A DNA stretch of 64,000 bases from Saccharina japonica. Taxonomy: Eukaryota > Sar > Phaeophyceae > Laminariales > Laminariaceae. Shown piece after piece: positions 40,701 through 46,200 of this stretch. The notes below the pieces were generated by a model. The model saw nothing but the letters and a program-made list of their open reading frames with translations, was not told where the DNA came from and searched no databases. The stretch is from positions 218,331 through 282,330 of the forward strand of contig MEHQ01002657.1 of NCBI GenBank assembly GCA_008828725.1. Direction: 5' to 3'. The translations under genes were made by a program, and so were the position numbers. Every line of letters starts with the position of its first letter. Within the stretch, counting starts at the first letter, position 1.

Positions 40701-42074
40701 CGCGGGCGACATGTGCTATGGAGTTTGTAGGGGAGAGGACGGCGGCGGCGCATGTGTTGCAGGATTCGTTTCGGTCGATGAGGAGGAAAGAAAAGGGGGG
40801 GGTGCTCGAGTATTCCAGGTACGCACAGTAACTAGTAGGTACGCACGTGTAAAGCGTTTTTGTTTTTTATGTTGTTCCTGGACGTGCCGAGGTGTCTTCT
40901 CAAGGCGGTTTTCAATGTTTGGTTGCGTGATGTAAGGGAGGGAGGGGGGGGGAGAGGGGGCGGCGGCATGAAACAAATGTGCACCTTTGCGCAAGTCTTT
41001 TGTTTTTCAAACCCTCAGGTGGATTTGTTAAAACTAAAGCTTAAGCTCACCAAAACTTCCACATATAACACATGCGTCGTGTGTCAATTTAACATTCGTC
41101 GGTCTCCGCCCTTGTGCAGTTTATTTACACCGTACATTTCTTACTGCAACTGAAACGCGAAACATCCGCGTCATTTCAGTTTTTTTTTCTTCACTTCTTT
41201 GCGCGGATGCGGTTGCGACTCTCTATCCACGGTACGATGCGCGCGGCCAGACCAACGACCATGCCACGTACCACTCGGGGCGGAAAATATAGGACCGTTG
41301 AACGACCATGCACCTGTATACCCCTTTGGCCGGAAATGTACGGACCGTTAGGCTATAAGTATGGAGTACCACACTGTGCTTGCATTTACGTCCAGAGTGT
41401 TCTTATACGGTGTGATAGAATGTGCACACATGAAGCTATCTGATATATGCTACGGCGTTCTACACTTGGGCCTAAAAATTTTCAAGAGTTAGCGCTGGCC
41501 GCGCTCCTCCGATACGTGACGACTCTAGAGAGCATTGAATAGAGAACGCTGATCCCCCCACCCCTACCCCACCCCCAGGGGGAAAAAAACAACACCTAGT
41601 ATTCTCCCAAAACCATGACCTGGTACATTTTCAGCATGTATCGGTATATACCTACGCACTTCGAAGTATTTACATATTGTGTTTGGTTATTCTGCGAGGT
41701 ACGTATATATATAGAACTAGCGCCACGGGCGGAGCCGTGTCCGTACCGCTAGTATATATTTTATGGATAATTGTACTGAACCAACCGCTCTACGATACCG
41801 CCTCCTCGCTCGTGCGCTCCGCTCCGCCTACAGAACTAAAAGCCGAAATCGGCTGCTGCGGCTGGAGGTAATCTGGTCGACGGTTTCACGAGAGGAGGCA
41901 GACCCTTTCGTGCTCCCCCGGGGATCGATAGTCGAGCGCAGCCAGGGTCGTCTCTCGCAGTTCGAGACGTTTCGGGCGCTGTGGTTGCAAGACGAGAGGC
42001 GAAAGAGTGTCCGAGAGGAGTGGGCCTTGCTGTCCGGGTCACCGTCAGGAGGAGGAAAGGAATATCACGAATAG
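8063..42074 (+). CDS. Large multi-exon protein with EF-hands and fibronectin type III domains (about 1,859 aa)
   Basis: Not recognised as a named family. Exons: 8063-8263, 8865-8978, 9486-9647, 10562-10668, 10938-11019, 11461-11772, 12187-12331, 12943-13073, 13382-13562, 14132-14302, 15214-15282, 15488-15577, 16267-16389, 17132-17229, 18838-18928, 20069-20301, 21622-21862, 22398-22442, 22651-22856, 24114-24282, 25608-25724, 26869-27063, 29292-29633, 30491-30664, 31374-31493, 34738-34889, 36309-36552, 37700-38005, 39281-39466, 40367-40818, 41753-42074. Every donor phase matches the next acceptor. The N-terminal half is charged and helical with recurring W-x-R-x-K motifs; an EF-hand spans exons 15-16; FN3 domains and two more EF-hand exons follow; the C-terminal exons are novel. 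There is no signal peptide or membrane segment, so it is probably an intracellular calcium-responsive scaffold (inference). Exons 11, 13 and 31 are the least certain; exons 13 and 24 end in GC donors. It could be two genes, but phase continuity argues for one. Confidence 0.7.
9661..9760 (-). repeat. Divergent poly-C-tailed repeat fragment
   Basis: Seventeen Gs then CGTACTAATTTGTTGCTTGC, GATCATTGACCACGCATCCC and GAGGCGGAGCA. It lies 14 bp past the donor of exon 3 of the large gene. Confidence 0.65.
11020..11080 (+). repeat. (GA)n microsatellite starting inside a splice donor
   Basis: About 29 GA dinucleotides follow the donor AACGAG|GTGAGAGA of exon 5 without a gap, so the microsatellite forms positions +3 onward of the intron. 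Confidence 0.9.
12342..12412. repeat. AAGTAGT...CCCC dispersed repeat, diverged copy
   Basis: Contains CCCCTCAAGAACTGCAACC and TTTTGGGGACATACCACTTG, 10 bp past the exon 7 donor of the large gene. Confidence 0.55.
12690..12792. repeat. AAGTAGT...CCCC dispersed repeat
   Basis: Reads AACCCCTTAAGAACTGGTCC, TTTTGGGGACAAACTACTTG, GAATTAGTGTGGGA and then TTCTAAAAGGGTT, so its ends are inverted copies of each other. Confidence 0.75.
15214..17229 (+). CDS. Large gene, exons 11-14
   Basis: Four short exons (15214-15282, 15488-15577, 16267-16389, 17132-17229), found by phase and composition; no domain recognised. Exon 12 reads VGRALKSVDARLLSEWTTW. Exon 13 reads TFLKLLRPGVDYREAFHK and ends at AAG|GCGAGT, which needs a GC-AG intron because the next GT is behind an in-frame stop. 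Exon 14 is basic then acidic (VVRRRLRRAESRRGARF, then DENDELEAEDLVLDRR). The exon 11 donor (TAT|GTATAT) is a choice among several weak sites. Confidence 0.5.
15945..16125 (+). repeat. Poly-C-tailed repeat, partial copy
   Basis: Begins near AGGATGCAGCAGCTCACCC and runs through TGCCTGGTCGGTGAAAACCC, GTCTATGGTCATACGACTAC and CCATGCAT to a short C-rich end. It belongs to the family seen whole at 25932 and 62200. Confidence 0.85.
16430..16590 (-). repeat. Poly-C-tailed repeat, inverted copy
   Basis: Inverted relative to the copy at 15945: starts with G runs and GTACTCATGTCGTGCACGG and continues to GCGAAGCGC. The two copies face each other across exon 13 and its GC donor, so a transcript of this intron could form a long stem. 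Confidence 0.85.
16606..16775 (+). repeat. Tandem duplication of about 80-95 bp
   Basis: Two successive units share GATTCCAT, GCTCTCAAG and a CGCCCTGTGGYRTGCGAAA core. No coding potential. Confidence 0.6.
17513..17910 (+). repeat. GATC-rich TIR element, copy 1
   Basis: Left end CACACCTCGGACAGAT and right end ATCTGTCCGAGGTG are inverted repeats. The interior holds tandem GATCATACA and GATCATCTACA units on both flanks of a unique centre with ACATGAGCTAGATCATACA. No transposase, hence a non-autonomous DNA element. Confidence 0.8.
18560..18800 (+). repeat. Degenerate short repeats of the TGTGTCTCAACAAA type
   Basis: At least six spaced occurrences of TGTGTCT[CG]AACAAA-like words precede the acceptor of the EF-hand exon at 18838. 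They keep a 213-codon frame open without encoding a recognisable protein. Confidence 0.5.
18838..20301 (+). CDS. Large gene, exons 15-16: EF-hand split by an intron
   Basis: Exon 15 (18838-18928) encodes ELKYLLTKELGIVMRGEEM and the entering helix RRLVDAFDTTK; exon 16 (20069-20301) completes the calcium loop and exit helix, DRRVRWEDFEKL. The joined loop has Asp at positions 1, 5 and 12 and Val at 8, with Thr at 3, so it is a plausible calcium site. The rest of exon 16 (about 60 residues) is a basic helix, CVWETTCPVTGMANAY and a Gly-rich tail. Confidence 0.75.
20539..20697 (+). repeat. Dispersed repeat of about 160 bp, copy 1
   Basis: Shares the block GAAGAGCCTACTTTGTG and ATCTGAG..ACGACTAGGA with 36025-36190. 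Both copies lie in introns of the same gene in the same orientation, and the second adjoins a GATC-rich element. Confidence 0.7.
21082..21490 (-). repeat. GATC-rich TIR element, copy 2
   Basis: Inverted relative to copy 1. It contains about ten units of ATCTGTAGATGATC near its right end (21330-21480), so this copy has expanded its internal satellite. Confidence 0.8.
21622..22856 (+). CDS. Large gene, exons 17-19: acidic low-complexity linker
   Basis: Exons 21622-21862, 22398-22442 and 22651-22856. They encode a basic helix (DRRRRNELADRAKHLKILQT), Gly/Asp/Glu-rich stretches (DDDDDSYGEDEFEKSAEE) and a Lys-rich end (GGLKTLKRLSKANR). The 15-codon exon 18 is supported by CAG acceptor, GTGAGT donor and correct phases. 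Probably a flexible linker between the EF-hand and the FN3 array. Confidence 0.65.
22176..22346 (+). repeat. GTT/GGT triplet microsatellite
   Basis: About 170 bp of GTT with GGT interruptions in the intron between exons 17 and 18. Its long open frames (Val/Gly one way, Asn/Thr/His the other) are by-products. Confidence 0.9.
23690..23745 (-). repeat. Fragment of the AAGTAGT...CCCC dispersed repeat
   Basis: Contains AACTCTAATTCCAAGTAGTC, the core also found at 12690, 28431, 30245 and 42130. Confidence 0.55.
23848..24080 (+). repeat. Minisatellite with AATCAGAGGTGGGGTGTTT unit
   Basis: About ten degenerate units of roughly 20-22 bp (TCTAA[AT]CAG.GGTGGGGTGTTT) immediately upstream of the acceptor of the exon at 24114. 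Confidence 0.8.
24114..27063 (+). CDS. Large gene, exons 20-22: first FN3 domain and start of the second
   Basis: Exons 24114-24282, 25608-25724 and 26869-27063. An acidic lead-in is followed by an FN3 fold: strand B ELLLCWRPEPGSP, strand C VAFFSLEMSG, then WVRGLAPNTRYGFRVRAFN, the diagnostic L-x-P-x-T-x-Y-x-F-R-V-R-A motif of strands E-F, and GFGPG. Exon 22 continues into strands A-B of a second FN3 (RPAVPVAV, TEIFLQWIFGS). Splice phases are all 0. Confidence 0.8.
24337..24630 (-). repeat. GATC-rich TIR element, copy 3
   Basis: Contains GATCTTTCGGGGC, ATGTTTCCTGGGTTGGATCT and two GTACAGATC..CACAACATATCC segments. The left end is degraded into TTAATTAATTA; the right end reads GATCTGCCCCCGACG. 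Confidence 0.75.
25184..25521. mobile_element. Short MITE interrupted by a second MITE
   Basis: Outer ends CCATAGTAAATAGGACC and GGTTCTACTTACTACGG are inverted repeats. The same element without the insertion is at 35251-35338. The insertion is the 249-bp element at 25221-25469. Confidence 0.8.
25221..25469. mobile_element. MITE with 21-bp TIRs and 4-bp target duplication, copy 1
   Basis: Ends are GACGCATGCTACGATAGAGG at left and, read inverted at right, GACGCGTGCTACGGTAGAGG. It is flanked by the direct repeat AATA (25217-25220 and 25470-25473). The sister copy at 52245 is diverged internally. No transposase is encoded. Confidence 0.85.
25932..26229 (+). repeat. Poly-C-tailed repeat, near full copy
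   Basis: Starts near GATTGCTGTCTCTGGAAGTG, then CACACCAGAAATTAAAT, CGGTGAAAACCCGACATGC, the GGTCATACGACTACGGCCATGC block, a short variable segment, and 13-14 Cs at the end. Confidence 0.85.
27283..28088 (+). repeat. 30-bp minisatellite array with a 343-bp higher-order period
   Basis: About 27 units of GTTATAGGTACCGTATTTTG followed by GTGCTATCGT. Variant units recur in the same order 343 bp apart (27401 onward matches 27744 onward), so a block of about 11 units was duplicated. Because 30 is a multiple of three, one frame reads a decapeptide VIGTVFWCYR repeatedly. It lies in the intron between exons 22 and 23. Confidence 0.95.
28233..28408. mobile_element. MITE with CAGTACAGGA termini, copy 1
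   Basis: Termini CAGTACAGGATACCTAATAA and TTATTAGGCGTCCTGTACTG are inverted repeats of about 28 bp (extending into GAAACAGG). Flanking dinucleotides are TT on both sides. Confidence 0.8.
28431..28520. repeat. AAGTAGTTTGTCCCC dispersed repeat with inverted ends
   Basis: Starts AACCCATTCAGAACTG and ends GACCAGTTCTCAAGGGGTTA, inverted copies of one another, around the core ACTAATTCCAAGTAGTTTG. Confidence 0.75.
29292..29633 (+). CDS. Large gene, exon 23: EF-hand pair inserted within the second FN3
   Basis: Encodes 114 residues with both ends in phase 0. Helix LRELRRVFDALDE leads into loop DEHGDGGIGRDD (Asp at 1, 5 and 12, Gly 6, Ile 8; His at 3 is unusual). After an Ala/Gly/Gln-rich linker comes a second loop EASDDEYITWDE (Glu 1, Ser 3, Asp 5, Ile 8, Glu 12). 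The flanking exons 22 and 24 carry strands A-B and C-G of a single FN3 domain and are also in phase with each other, so this is a symmetrical exon that could be skipped without breaking the frame. The acceptor (ACAAAG|CTG) lacks a strong pyrimidine tract. Confidence 0.7.
30030..30204. mobile_element. MITE with CAGTACAGGA termini, copy 2
   Basis: Closely related to 28233-28408 throughout, including TAAGAAATCCAGCCTGGGCC. Flanked by AA on both sides. A more degraded left end (CAGTACAGGACACCC) is visible near 47373. Confidence 0.8.
30245..30450. repeat. Tandemly amplified AAGTAGTTTGTCCCC repeat
   Basis: The core CACTAATTCCAAGTAGTTTG is repeated four times at about 41-bp spacing inside one copy whose outer ends are CCCATTCAGAA and GACCAGTTCTTAAGGAGTTA. 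Confidence 0.85.
30491..31493 (+). CDS. Large gene, exons 24-25: rest of the second FN3 domain
   Basis: Exon 24 (30491-30664) has VECHFSGAD, a Gly-rich insert, and strand C HFSVEACTSQEEDRWKE; exon 25 (31374-31493) has VWKGTGGTARVKML and EPGKAYRFRVRPTN, the strand E-F motif, then CDGLEGAVSESV. Together with strands A-B from exon 22 they make one FN3. Exon 24 ends at GAG|GCGAGT, a GC donor. Confidence 0.75.
31688..31930 (+). repeat. GAT/GATGGT microsatellite
   Basis: About 240 bp of GATGATGGT-type triplets, giving spurious poly-Asp and poly-Ile/His frames on the two strands. Confidence 0.9.
32215..32510 (+). repeat. Degenerate tandem repeat of about 55-60 bp
   Basis: Five units contain CTGCTTGTTT or CTGTTTTGTTT followed by TCGGGAACA or TCGGGAA and GATA..AGACACC. 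The open frames on both strands come from this repetition. Confidence 0.65.
32570..32792 (+). repeat. Poly-C-tailed repeat broken at the duplicated segment
   Basis: Runs from CACCAGAAATTAAATC to CATACGACTACGGCC and stops there; its usual CATGCATGACATGAGTACAC and poly-C end is missing, replaced by the poly-A start of the duplicated exon segment. Confidence 0.85.
32790..33796 (+). repeat. Segmental duplication of FN3 exon 27 plus intron, upstream copy
   Basis: About 1,007 bp essentially identical to 36293-37299; the translations of all shared frames are the same. It contains an exact copy of exon 27 with its acceptor and donor. Left border falls in CCAAAAAAAAACGC, shared by both loci; right border is GACCCCCTCCTCA, followed here by a poly-G run. 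Confidence 0.9.
32806..33049 (+). pseudogene. Duplicated FN3 exon in incompatible phase (candidate poison exon)
   Basis: Same 244 bp as exon 27. The upstream exon 25 ends in phase 0, but this exon must be entered after two codon bases; entered in phase 0 it meets TGA at its seventh codon. The functional copy at 36309 follows EF-hand exon 26, which ends in phase 2 as required. So this copy is either skipped or, if spliced in, truncates the protein. Confidence 0.7.
33797..33880 (-). repeat. Poly-C-tailed repeat, inverted 3' fragment
   Basis: Starts with about 13 Gs then GTGCTCATGTCGTGCATGG and ends at CATCCCTACAATG. It is the inverted counterpart of the end missing from the copy at 32570. Confidence 0.8.
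34702..34737 (+). repeat. (TA)n microsatellite forming a splice acceptor
   Basis: TATATA repeat ending TATATAG directly before EF-hand exon 26; a T-rich tract (TTTTCTTTTCTTTTTTCCTTC) lies just upstream of the repeat. Confidence 0.85.
34738..34889 (+). CDS. Large gene, exon 26: EF-hand exon preceding the third FN3
   Basis: Encodes LGNLLEALGVDVTEERLREA, FTELDRGG and then GDGIDGALSFDDFEAWW. The calcium loop is longer than twelve residues (Asp-Arg-Gly-Gly-Gly-Asp-Gly-Ile-Asp-Gly-Ala-Leu-Ser-Phe-Asp-Asp), so binding may be lost or non-canonical. It starts in phase 0 and ends in phase 2, which sets the frame for FN3 exon 27. Strands A-B of the third FN3 were not found upstream. Confidence 0.7.
35251..35338. 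mobile_element. Short MITE, uninterrupted copy (88 bp)
   Basis: Ends CCATAAAAGAAATAGGACC and GGTCCTATTTACTACG. This is the empty-site form of the element interrupted at 25221. Confidence 0.75.
35645..36020 (+). repeat. GATC-rich TIR element, copy 4
   Basis: Seven or more units of GATCATCTACAGATA at the left, then GGATCTGTATAGTACAGATC, ACATGGAGCTAGATCATAC and CTGCCCTGAAA. The right terminus is missing, replaced by the repeat at 36025. Confidence 0.8.
36025..36190 (+). repeat. Dispersed repeat of about 160 bp, copy 2
   Basis: Related to 20539-20697 (GAAGAGCCTACTTTGTGACC, CGGATCTGAGTTACGACTAG). Confidence 0.7.
36293..37299 (+). repeat. Segmental duplication of FN3 exon 27 plus intron, downstream copy
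   Basis: Source copy by phase argument. It is followed by unique sequence (AAGTCCACCACAACG) and then another poly-C-tailed repeat at 37376. Confidence 0.9.
36309..36552 (+). CDS. Large gene, exon 27: third FN3 domain (functional copy)
   Basis: Encodes FVLMRDDGVAGHLLETT, an Ala run, TASFKGRGNGCTVAGL and SPNTLYHFRVCAVNRRTRS, the strand E-F signature. Entered in phase 2 from exon 26 and left in phase 0 at GAG|GTGCGT, compatible with exon 28. Confidence 0.75.
37376..37585 (+). repeat. Poly-C-tailed repeat, 5'-truncated copy
   Basis: Runs from CTGCCTGACAAGCGGTTCTT to GAAGTACCC and about 14 Cs, followed by a further C-rich low-complexity tract up to about 37640. Confidence 0.85.
37700..39466 (+). 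CDS. Large gene, exons 28-29: fourth FN3 domain
   Basis: Exon 28 (37700-38005) has APSRPENPVVVRC, strand B RSIIVKWYPGAGGAHKYRL, a poly-Gly insert and WVTVYEGVDSTAK; exon 29 (39281-39466) has VTGLSANSVYHFRVRAINLR and GVASEWSSLAQA. This is the most complete FN3 of the array and has no EF-hand insertion. All boundaries are phase 0. Confidence 0.8.
38036..38300 (+). repeat. Tandem repeat of about 55 bp
   Basis: About five degenerate units of TTTCGGGACATTT..CATAT..GGGATACCATA..ATCGAAAG.GG in the intron after exon 28. Confidence 0.75.
39541..39690. repeat. GGGTC tandem array facing a GACCC array
   Basis: Around 80 bp of (GGGTC)n with AGAGTC variants, a 40-bp spacer, and (CGACC)n in inverted orientation. 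The RNA or single strand could form a GC-rich hairpin. It begins about 70 bp past the donor of exon 29. Confidence 0.8.
40367..42074 (+). CDS. Large gene, exons 30-31: C-terminal region
   Basis: Exon 30 (40367-40818) starts FNVDADDDIVVGDTIIFTER then LYVDLDGD, followed by a disordered Pro/Gly/Ser-rich stretch and DSFRSMRRKEKGG. Exon 31 (about 41753-42074) is basic and helical (RYRLLARALRSAYRTKSRN, FETFRALWLQDERRKSVR) and ends at TAG. No domain recognised. The acceptor of exon 31 (CCGCTAG|TATAT) is weak, and GAG|GTAATC at 41869 could be a donor of a further intron. Exon 30 uses a CAAAAG acceptor. Confidence 0.5.
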
Positions 42075-42129
42075 TCGCGGTATATATCATACCAGACTTG
42101 ACCCTCTTTTTTTTTTTACTGCGGGAGAA

Positions 42130-42200
42130 GTGACCCCCATACTAAATCCAAGTAGTTTGTGCCCCCCAAAAAGTGGATGCAGTTCTTAAAAAAAGGGGGT
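42130..42200. repeat. AAGTAGT...CCCC dispersed repeat, fragment
   Basis: Contains CATACTAAATCCAAGTAGTT followed by TGTGCCCCCC and GCAGTTCTTAA, just downstream of the large gene's stop codon. Confidence 0.6.
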
Positions 42201-42937
42201 GTTGTGAAGTAATTTACCGGGAGGGGGTATTGACCAGACTAAAGAGACCAGGGAAGGGTTGCACGGCGAAAAGTCTAAACGACACCACGCTCCTGAAAAG
42301 TCTTGAAAAAGTGAAAAAAAACAAACCGATGGGGTGAGATTTCCGGACGAATTTGACGAAAAACGATGTTTTTTTTCGTTTCTGTTTACTTGGTTTTCAG
42401 AATACTCCTCTTGGCTGGGTCTTGAAACTGGATACTGGGGCTTCGGATGTTTTTTTTTCACGTACGCTCCTGAATAGATGTGTGTTCCTTTGTGGCGGCA
42501 AGTAGACTGTGGCGGGAAGGGCAGCAGGGGCGGCACACTGGACCTTTTTGCACTTGGAACGAACACCGCTCAGTGTCATTTGCTATTGTTTTTGAAGCGG
42601 GTACATCTTGCTCTCAATCTTTTGATATTTTTTTACACACATTTGCGCGCAGTGGCACGCTGAGTGCTAGCATACGTATAGACAGCATGCTCCGTTGACT
42701 AAGCACGATTCGTCGGTGCTACCTAACTACTCCACACAGTATCATTGCTGCGTTGTGGCTGGTTTCTCTACAAGCAAGAAATATAGACGCGTGCCCGACA
42801 AATGCATGCCGCAGGGGTTTTACTTTTTTTAAACTGGTTCCTTGGCTCTCTTGGACTATTATTACTGCGCCTTCGACCTGGCAACAAAGCTAACAAACGC
42901 TGACAACACACCTATGTTTTCTGCACACGAAACATTG

Positions 42938-43189
42938 CACACGTCTCACAGATCATCTGCAGATAGATCATCTAGATCCTAACCTGCTGTTATAAGATGG
43001 AGTGCAGGACCTGTCTACTACAGATCCAGCCCAGCAAACACGTGCTCGTAGGTCATGCAGACTATATCGTATGGCTCCCGCCCGGCAACACGATGAGCTA
43101 GATCATACAGATCAGGAATCTGTCATCCCTCAAATATATAAATCCCAAAGCGGGAACTGATGATCTGTTGATGATCTGTTGGACTTGTC
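42938..43189 (+). repeat. GATC-rich TIR element, copy 5
   Basis: Short copy: CACACGTCTCACAGATCATC at the left, the CAACACGATGAGCTAGATCA centre, and GATGATCTGTTGATGATC at the right, ending 32 bp before the stop codon of the SHIPPO-like gene. Confidence 0.75.
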
Positions 43190-43220
43190 AAACATTGCCA
43201 CGCAAGCAAAAAACAAATCG

Positions 43221-46200
43221 CTAGCGCAGCTCCCATTCTCCTGTTCCGAACGTCATGGCCGGCGAAGACGGCCTGGTCGACAAAATCTGTCTCCCTATCG
43301 AATCCCACGAGGAGTACTGCCCTGGCCCTGGCCTCGCAAGCCCTCCCCCCGCCCCCATACCGCCTCGGCTCCCACTTCTACTGCCACCTTCTCCACCGCC
43401 ACCACTTCCACCTCTTGACCCTACGGGACCCATTACTACCGAGCACGGAGGGCCCGCGTGCGTGCTGGTGACAGAAATGTCCGGCCTGAAGCTCGCGGGC
43501 CCCGGTTCCTGTCTCTCGTCCGCTTGAAACATCGAGAGGTTCTCGGAGTCGAGGCCGCCCCTCGAGAACGCAAACGCCGGCGACGTCGCACGATGCGAGG
43601 GAACCTGCGGGCCCAGGGACGTGTAATCGAGAAGCTCTGTTCCTTCGGGCCCGTTGTTATCATCTGGATGGACGCCAACGCCAACGCCGCCACCGCCGCC
43701 GCCGCCACCGCCGCCGCCAGTTTTTCCCACAGATAACGTGCCTCCCGCGCTTGCGCCGCGAGACCCGCCGCGGCTTCCGCGACTCCCGCGGCTACCCGTG
43801 CGCGACCCCGGGCGAAGGTCCGGCGCTTCGCCGAAATCCCACGCCGGAGAGGAGGGGCGAGTCGGATCGTAGAAGGGGGATGTAACCGTCGGTCGTCCGT
43901 TCGTGTGTAACCGCCGAGAGTTTGATACAGTGGAGGAGGCTCTGATGGCCTCGGCGGCGTAGGAGAGGGCTGCCGCTGACCCCCCCGTAGGATAAACACC
44001 TCCGCCCGGGCCGCCGCCGCCGCCGCCGCCGCCTCCAGATCGACGGAAGAGGGGTTCGGAAGAAGAGGAGGGGTAGTCGGGTGGAACATGTCCTCCGGAT
44101 GTGTCAACATCGGCTGCGTAATTCTTGGCTTCCATGCGAGACAAAGCGGTGGCGGAGAACTCCTGCGTTGAGGCGGCTGTGACCTCGGTTATTTCTTTCT
44201 TTATTGCAGCCGGTGCAGGTCTGGTGGTTTTCGCGCTTGTGTTATTGCCGTAGAAGCCCCTCGAAGCGTTCAGTCTCAGCCAGTACTCTCGCTCGTTCGG
44301 CTCCTGTGATGGGAGTGGAACAAAGGAAATGCATGGCTCATGTGCATCTATCCACATACATTTTGTGGCAAATTTGTGTTCCATGTGTTACGCACAAATT
44401 GTAGCACCATAACAGCCACGCTACAGTAGTACGTCGTAGCAGGCACACGAAAAGCAAATGGGGGTTTTGTCACGTCTCATTTAAGAGTTCTTGCCGGCTG
44501 TTCGAGTAACGTGGTCATCTTCGAATTTTACCTTCCTGCTCGGGCAGGCAAAGAGCGCACATTGTACCAAGGTTTCCACATCTCGGATAGATCATTGATT
44601 CCTACTTGATGATCTAGATCTTTCAGGTTATTTCAGAGAGTATATACTCCTGATCTGTATGATCTACTGTAGCTCATATTTGCATGGTGGGGGCCGTATA
44701 CTCTGCACGATCTAGGACTCGTTTCCTGGGTTCGATCTGTACTATACAACAGATTCTGGACAACACCTCATAACGGTAGGTTAGGATCTAAATGGTCTAG
44801 ATGATATATTTGTAGATGATCTATCTGTAGATGATCTATCTGTAGATGATCTATCTGTAGATGATCTATCTGTAGATGATCTGTCCGCCCGACGTGTGCA
44901 AGTTTCTTAAAACAGTACATAGTGTGTTGCGCTCACAGTCCGCTTGCCAATTATTACCGAGCAGGGCCGGTGCACAGCGAAACCGTGCTTCCTGGCATAC
45001 CCTTCGAAAACAACCACCCTATATACCCCCCCCCTTGAGATTCGAACTGTTTATTTTGGATAGGCCGAAAAAAATATTTCCTCAAGCGATGCCTTCACAC
45101 ACATGGTACATACGACGAACGGTATCTAAAAAACAAATGGCTACGTACACAGTGTGTGAGGACATCGCTCAGCGCCAGTGGGTGCAAAAATCACCGGCAG
45201 CGATAACTCCCGCCGTTGTTGATTGATTGATTGATTAAAAAAACGTCGTGCGAGAGAATTCGGTCCAACCCACCGACGGCCCCCAATTCACCTTCAGGGC
45301 GTTGTAGCGAAACATAAGCTTCAGCCTCTCTACAACATCCGCGGGTGATCGCTCGGGGAACACCATGCAGTGCCTTTGGGTGTAGCGGTAGAAATGCTCC
45401 CGCGCTGCGTCGGCACCCTTTCGTGGAGGCCGCCCCAAGTCCCAGTCTGGACGAGACAAAAACAAGAGGTGCGAGATGCGGGGATGGGTAATGAGTACCA
45501 GGTTAAAAACAACATCTCGACGCCGACAAGTGTTTCACTCGTCTCCTGCCCGCAATACGTACAGTTTTTGAGCACCGTCGTTCAAGAAGATAATTGTTCG
45601 AGAAGACGAAGCGTGGTTGAAACCACAGAGCAGAGCAGCAGACCAAGTTTGCCGCCCGGAAACCCGATACGAAGTACGTATGTACCGCTCTGAACCTAAA
45701 TAGTAGAACCATTTCGATGAAATGTTAATATACAAGCGGTACTTATATTCCGGTTTTAGAGTGGCATTCCTTCGTCTACGGGCAGGCTTTGGCGCGCGTG
45801 TGGTGCATGTGTGGGACGCAATTCCATACCGAGTGAAAGCATATTGATTGTGCTTGGTACTCGATACAGCAGGTATGATGACGGTTTCATATAATAGGGA
45901 GTTCATATACTTGATGAGGCTTTCTCCTCTGTGAGGTCTCGTGTTTCCTGGTGACTTGGCTTCCCTGCCTTGACTCGCTGCCTTGACTTGCTCGCTGCGC
46001 CTCGACCCTGGCCTGCGAGGTCCGACGATAATATATACGTGGTTTATGTCTACATGAGGAGCGCTCCAGCTCCCTTACCCTGCCCGCCTGTGCCAGGCCC
46101 CGGCATGCGCCCGAGGTCGAATCAATACGCTACCCCGGCATGCGCCCGAGGTCGAATCAATAAAGCAGGACACAGGGGTTACGGGGGAATCGGTTTCACC

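Larger units (their letters stand above)
42075..43220. other. Convergent intergenic region
   Basis: Separates the large gene from the SHIPPO-like gene, whose 3' ends face each other. It holds a fragment of the AAGTAGTTTGTCCCC repeat (42130-42200) and a GATC-rich element (42938-43189). No gene seen. Confidence 0.7.

Noticed and set aside
40184..40753. 189-codon minus-strand frame
   Set aside because: Antisense of exon 30 of the large gene; Arg/Pro/Cys-rich composition typical of a shadow frame.
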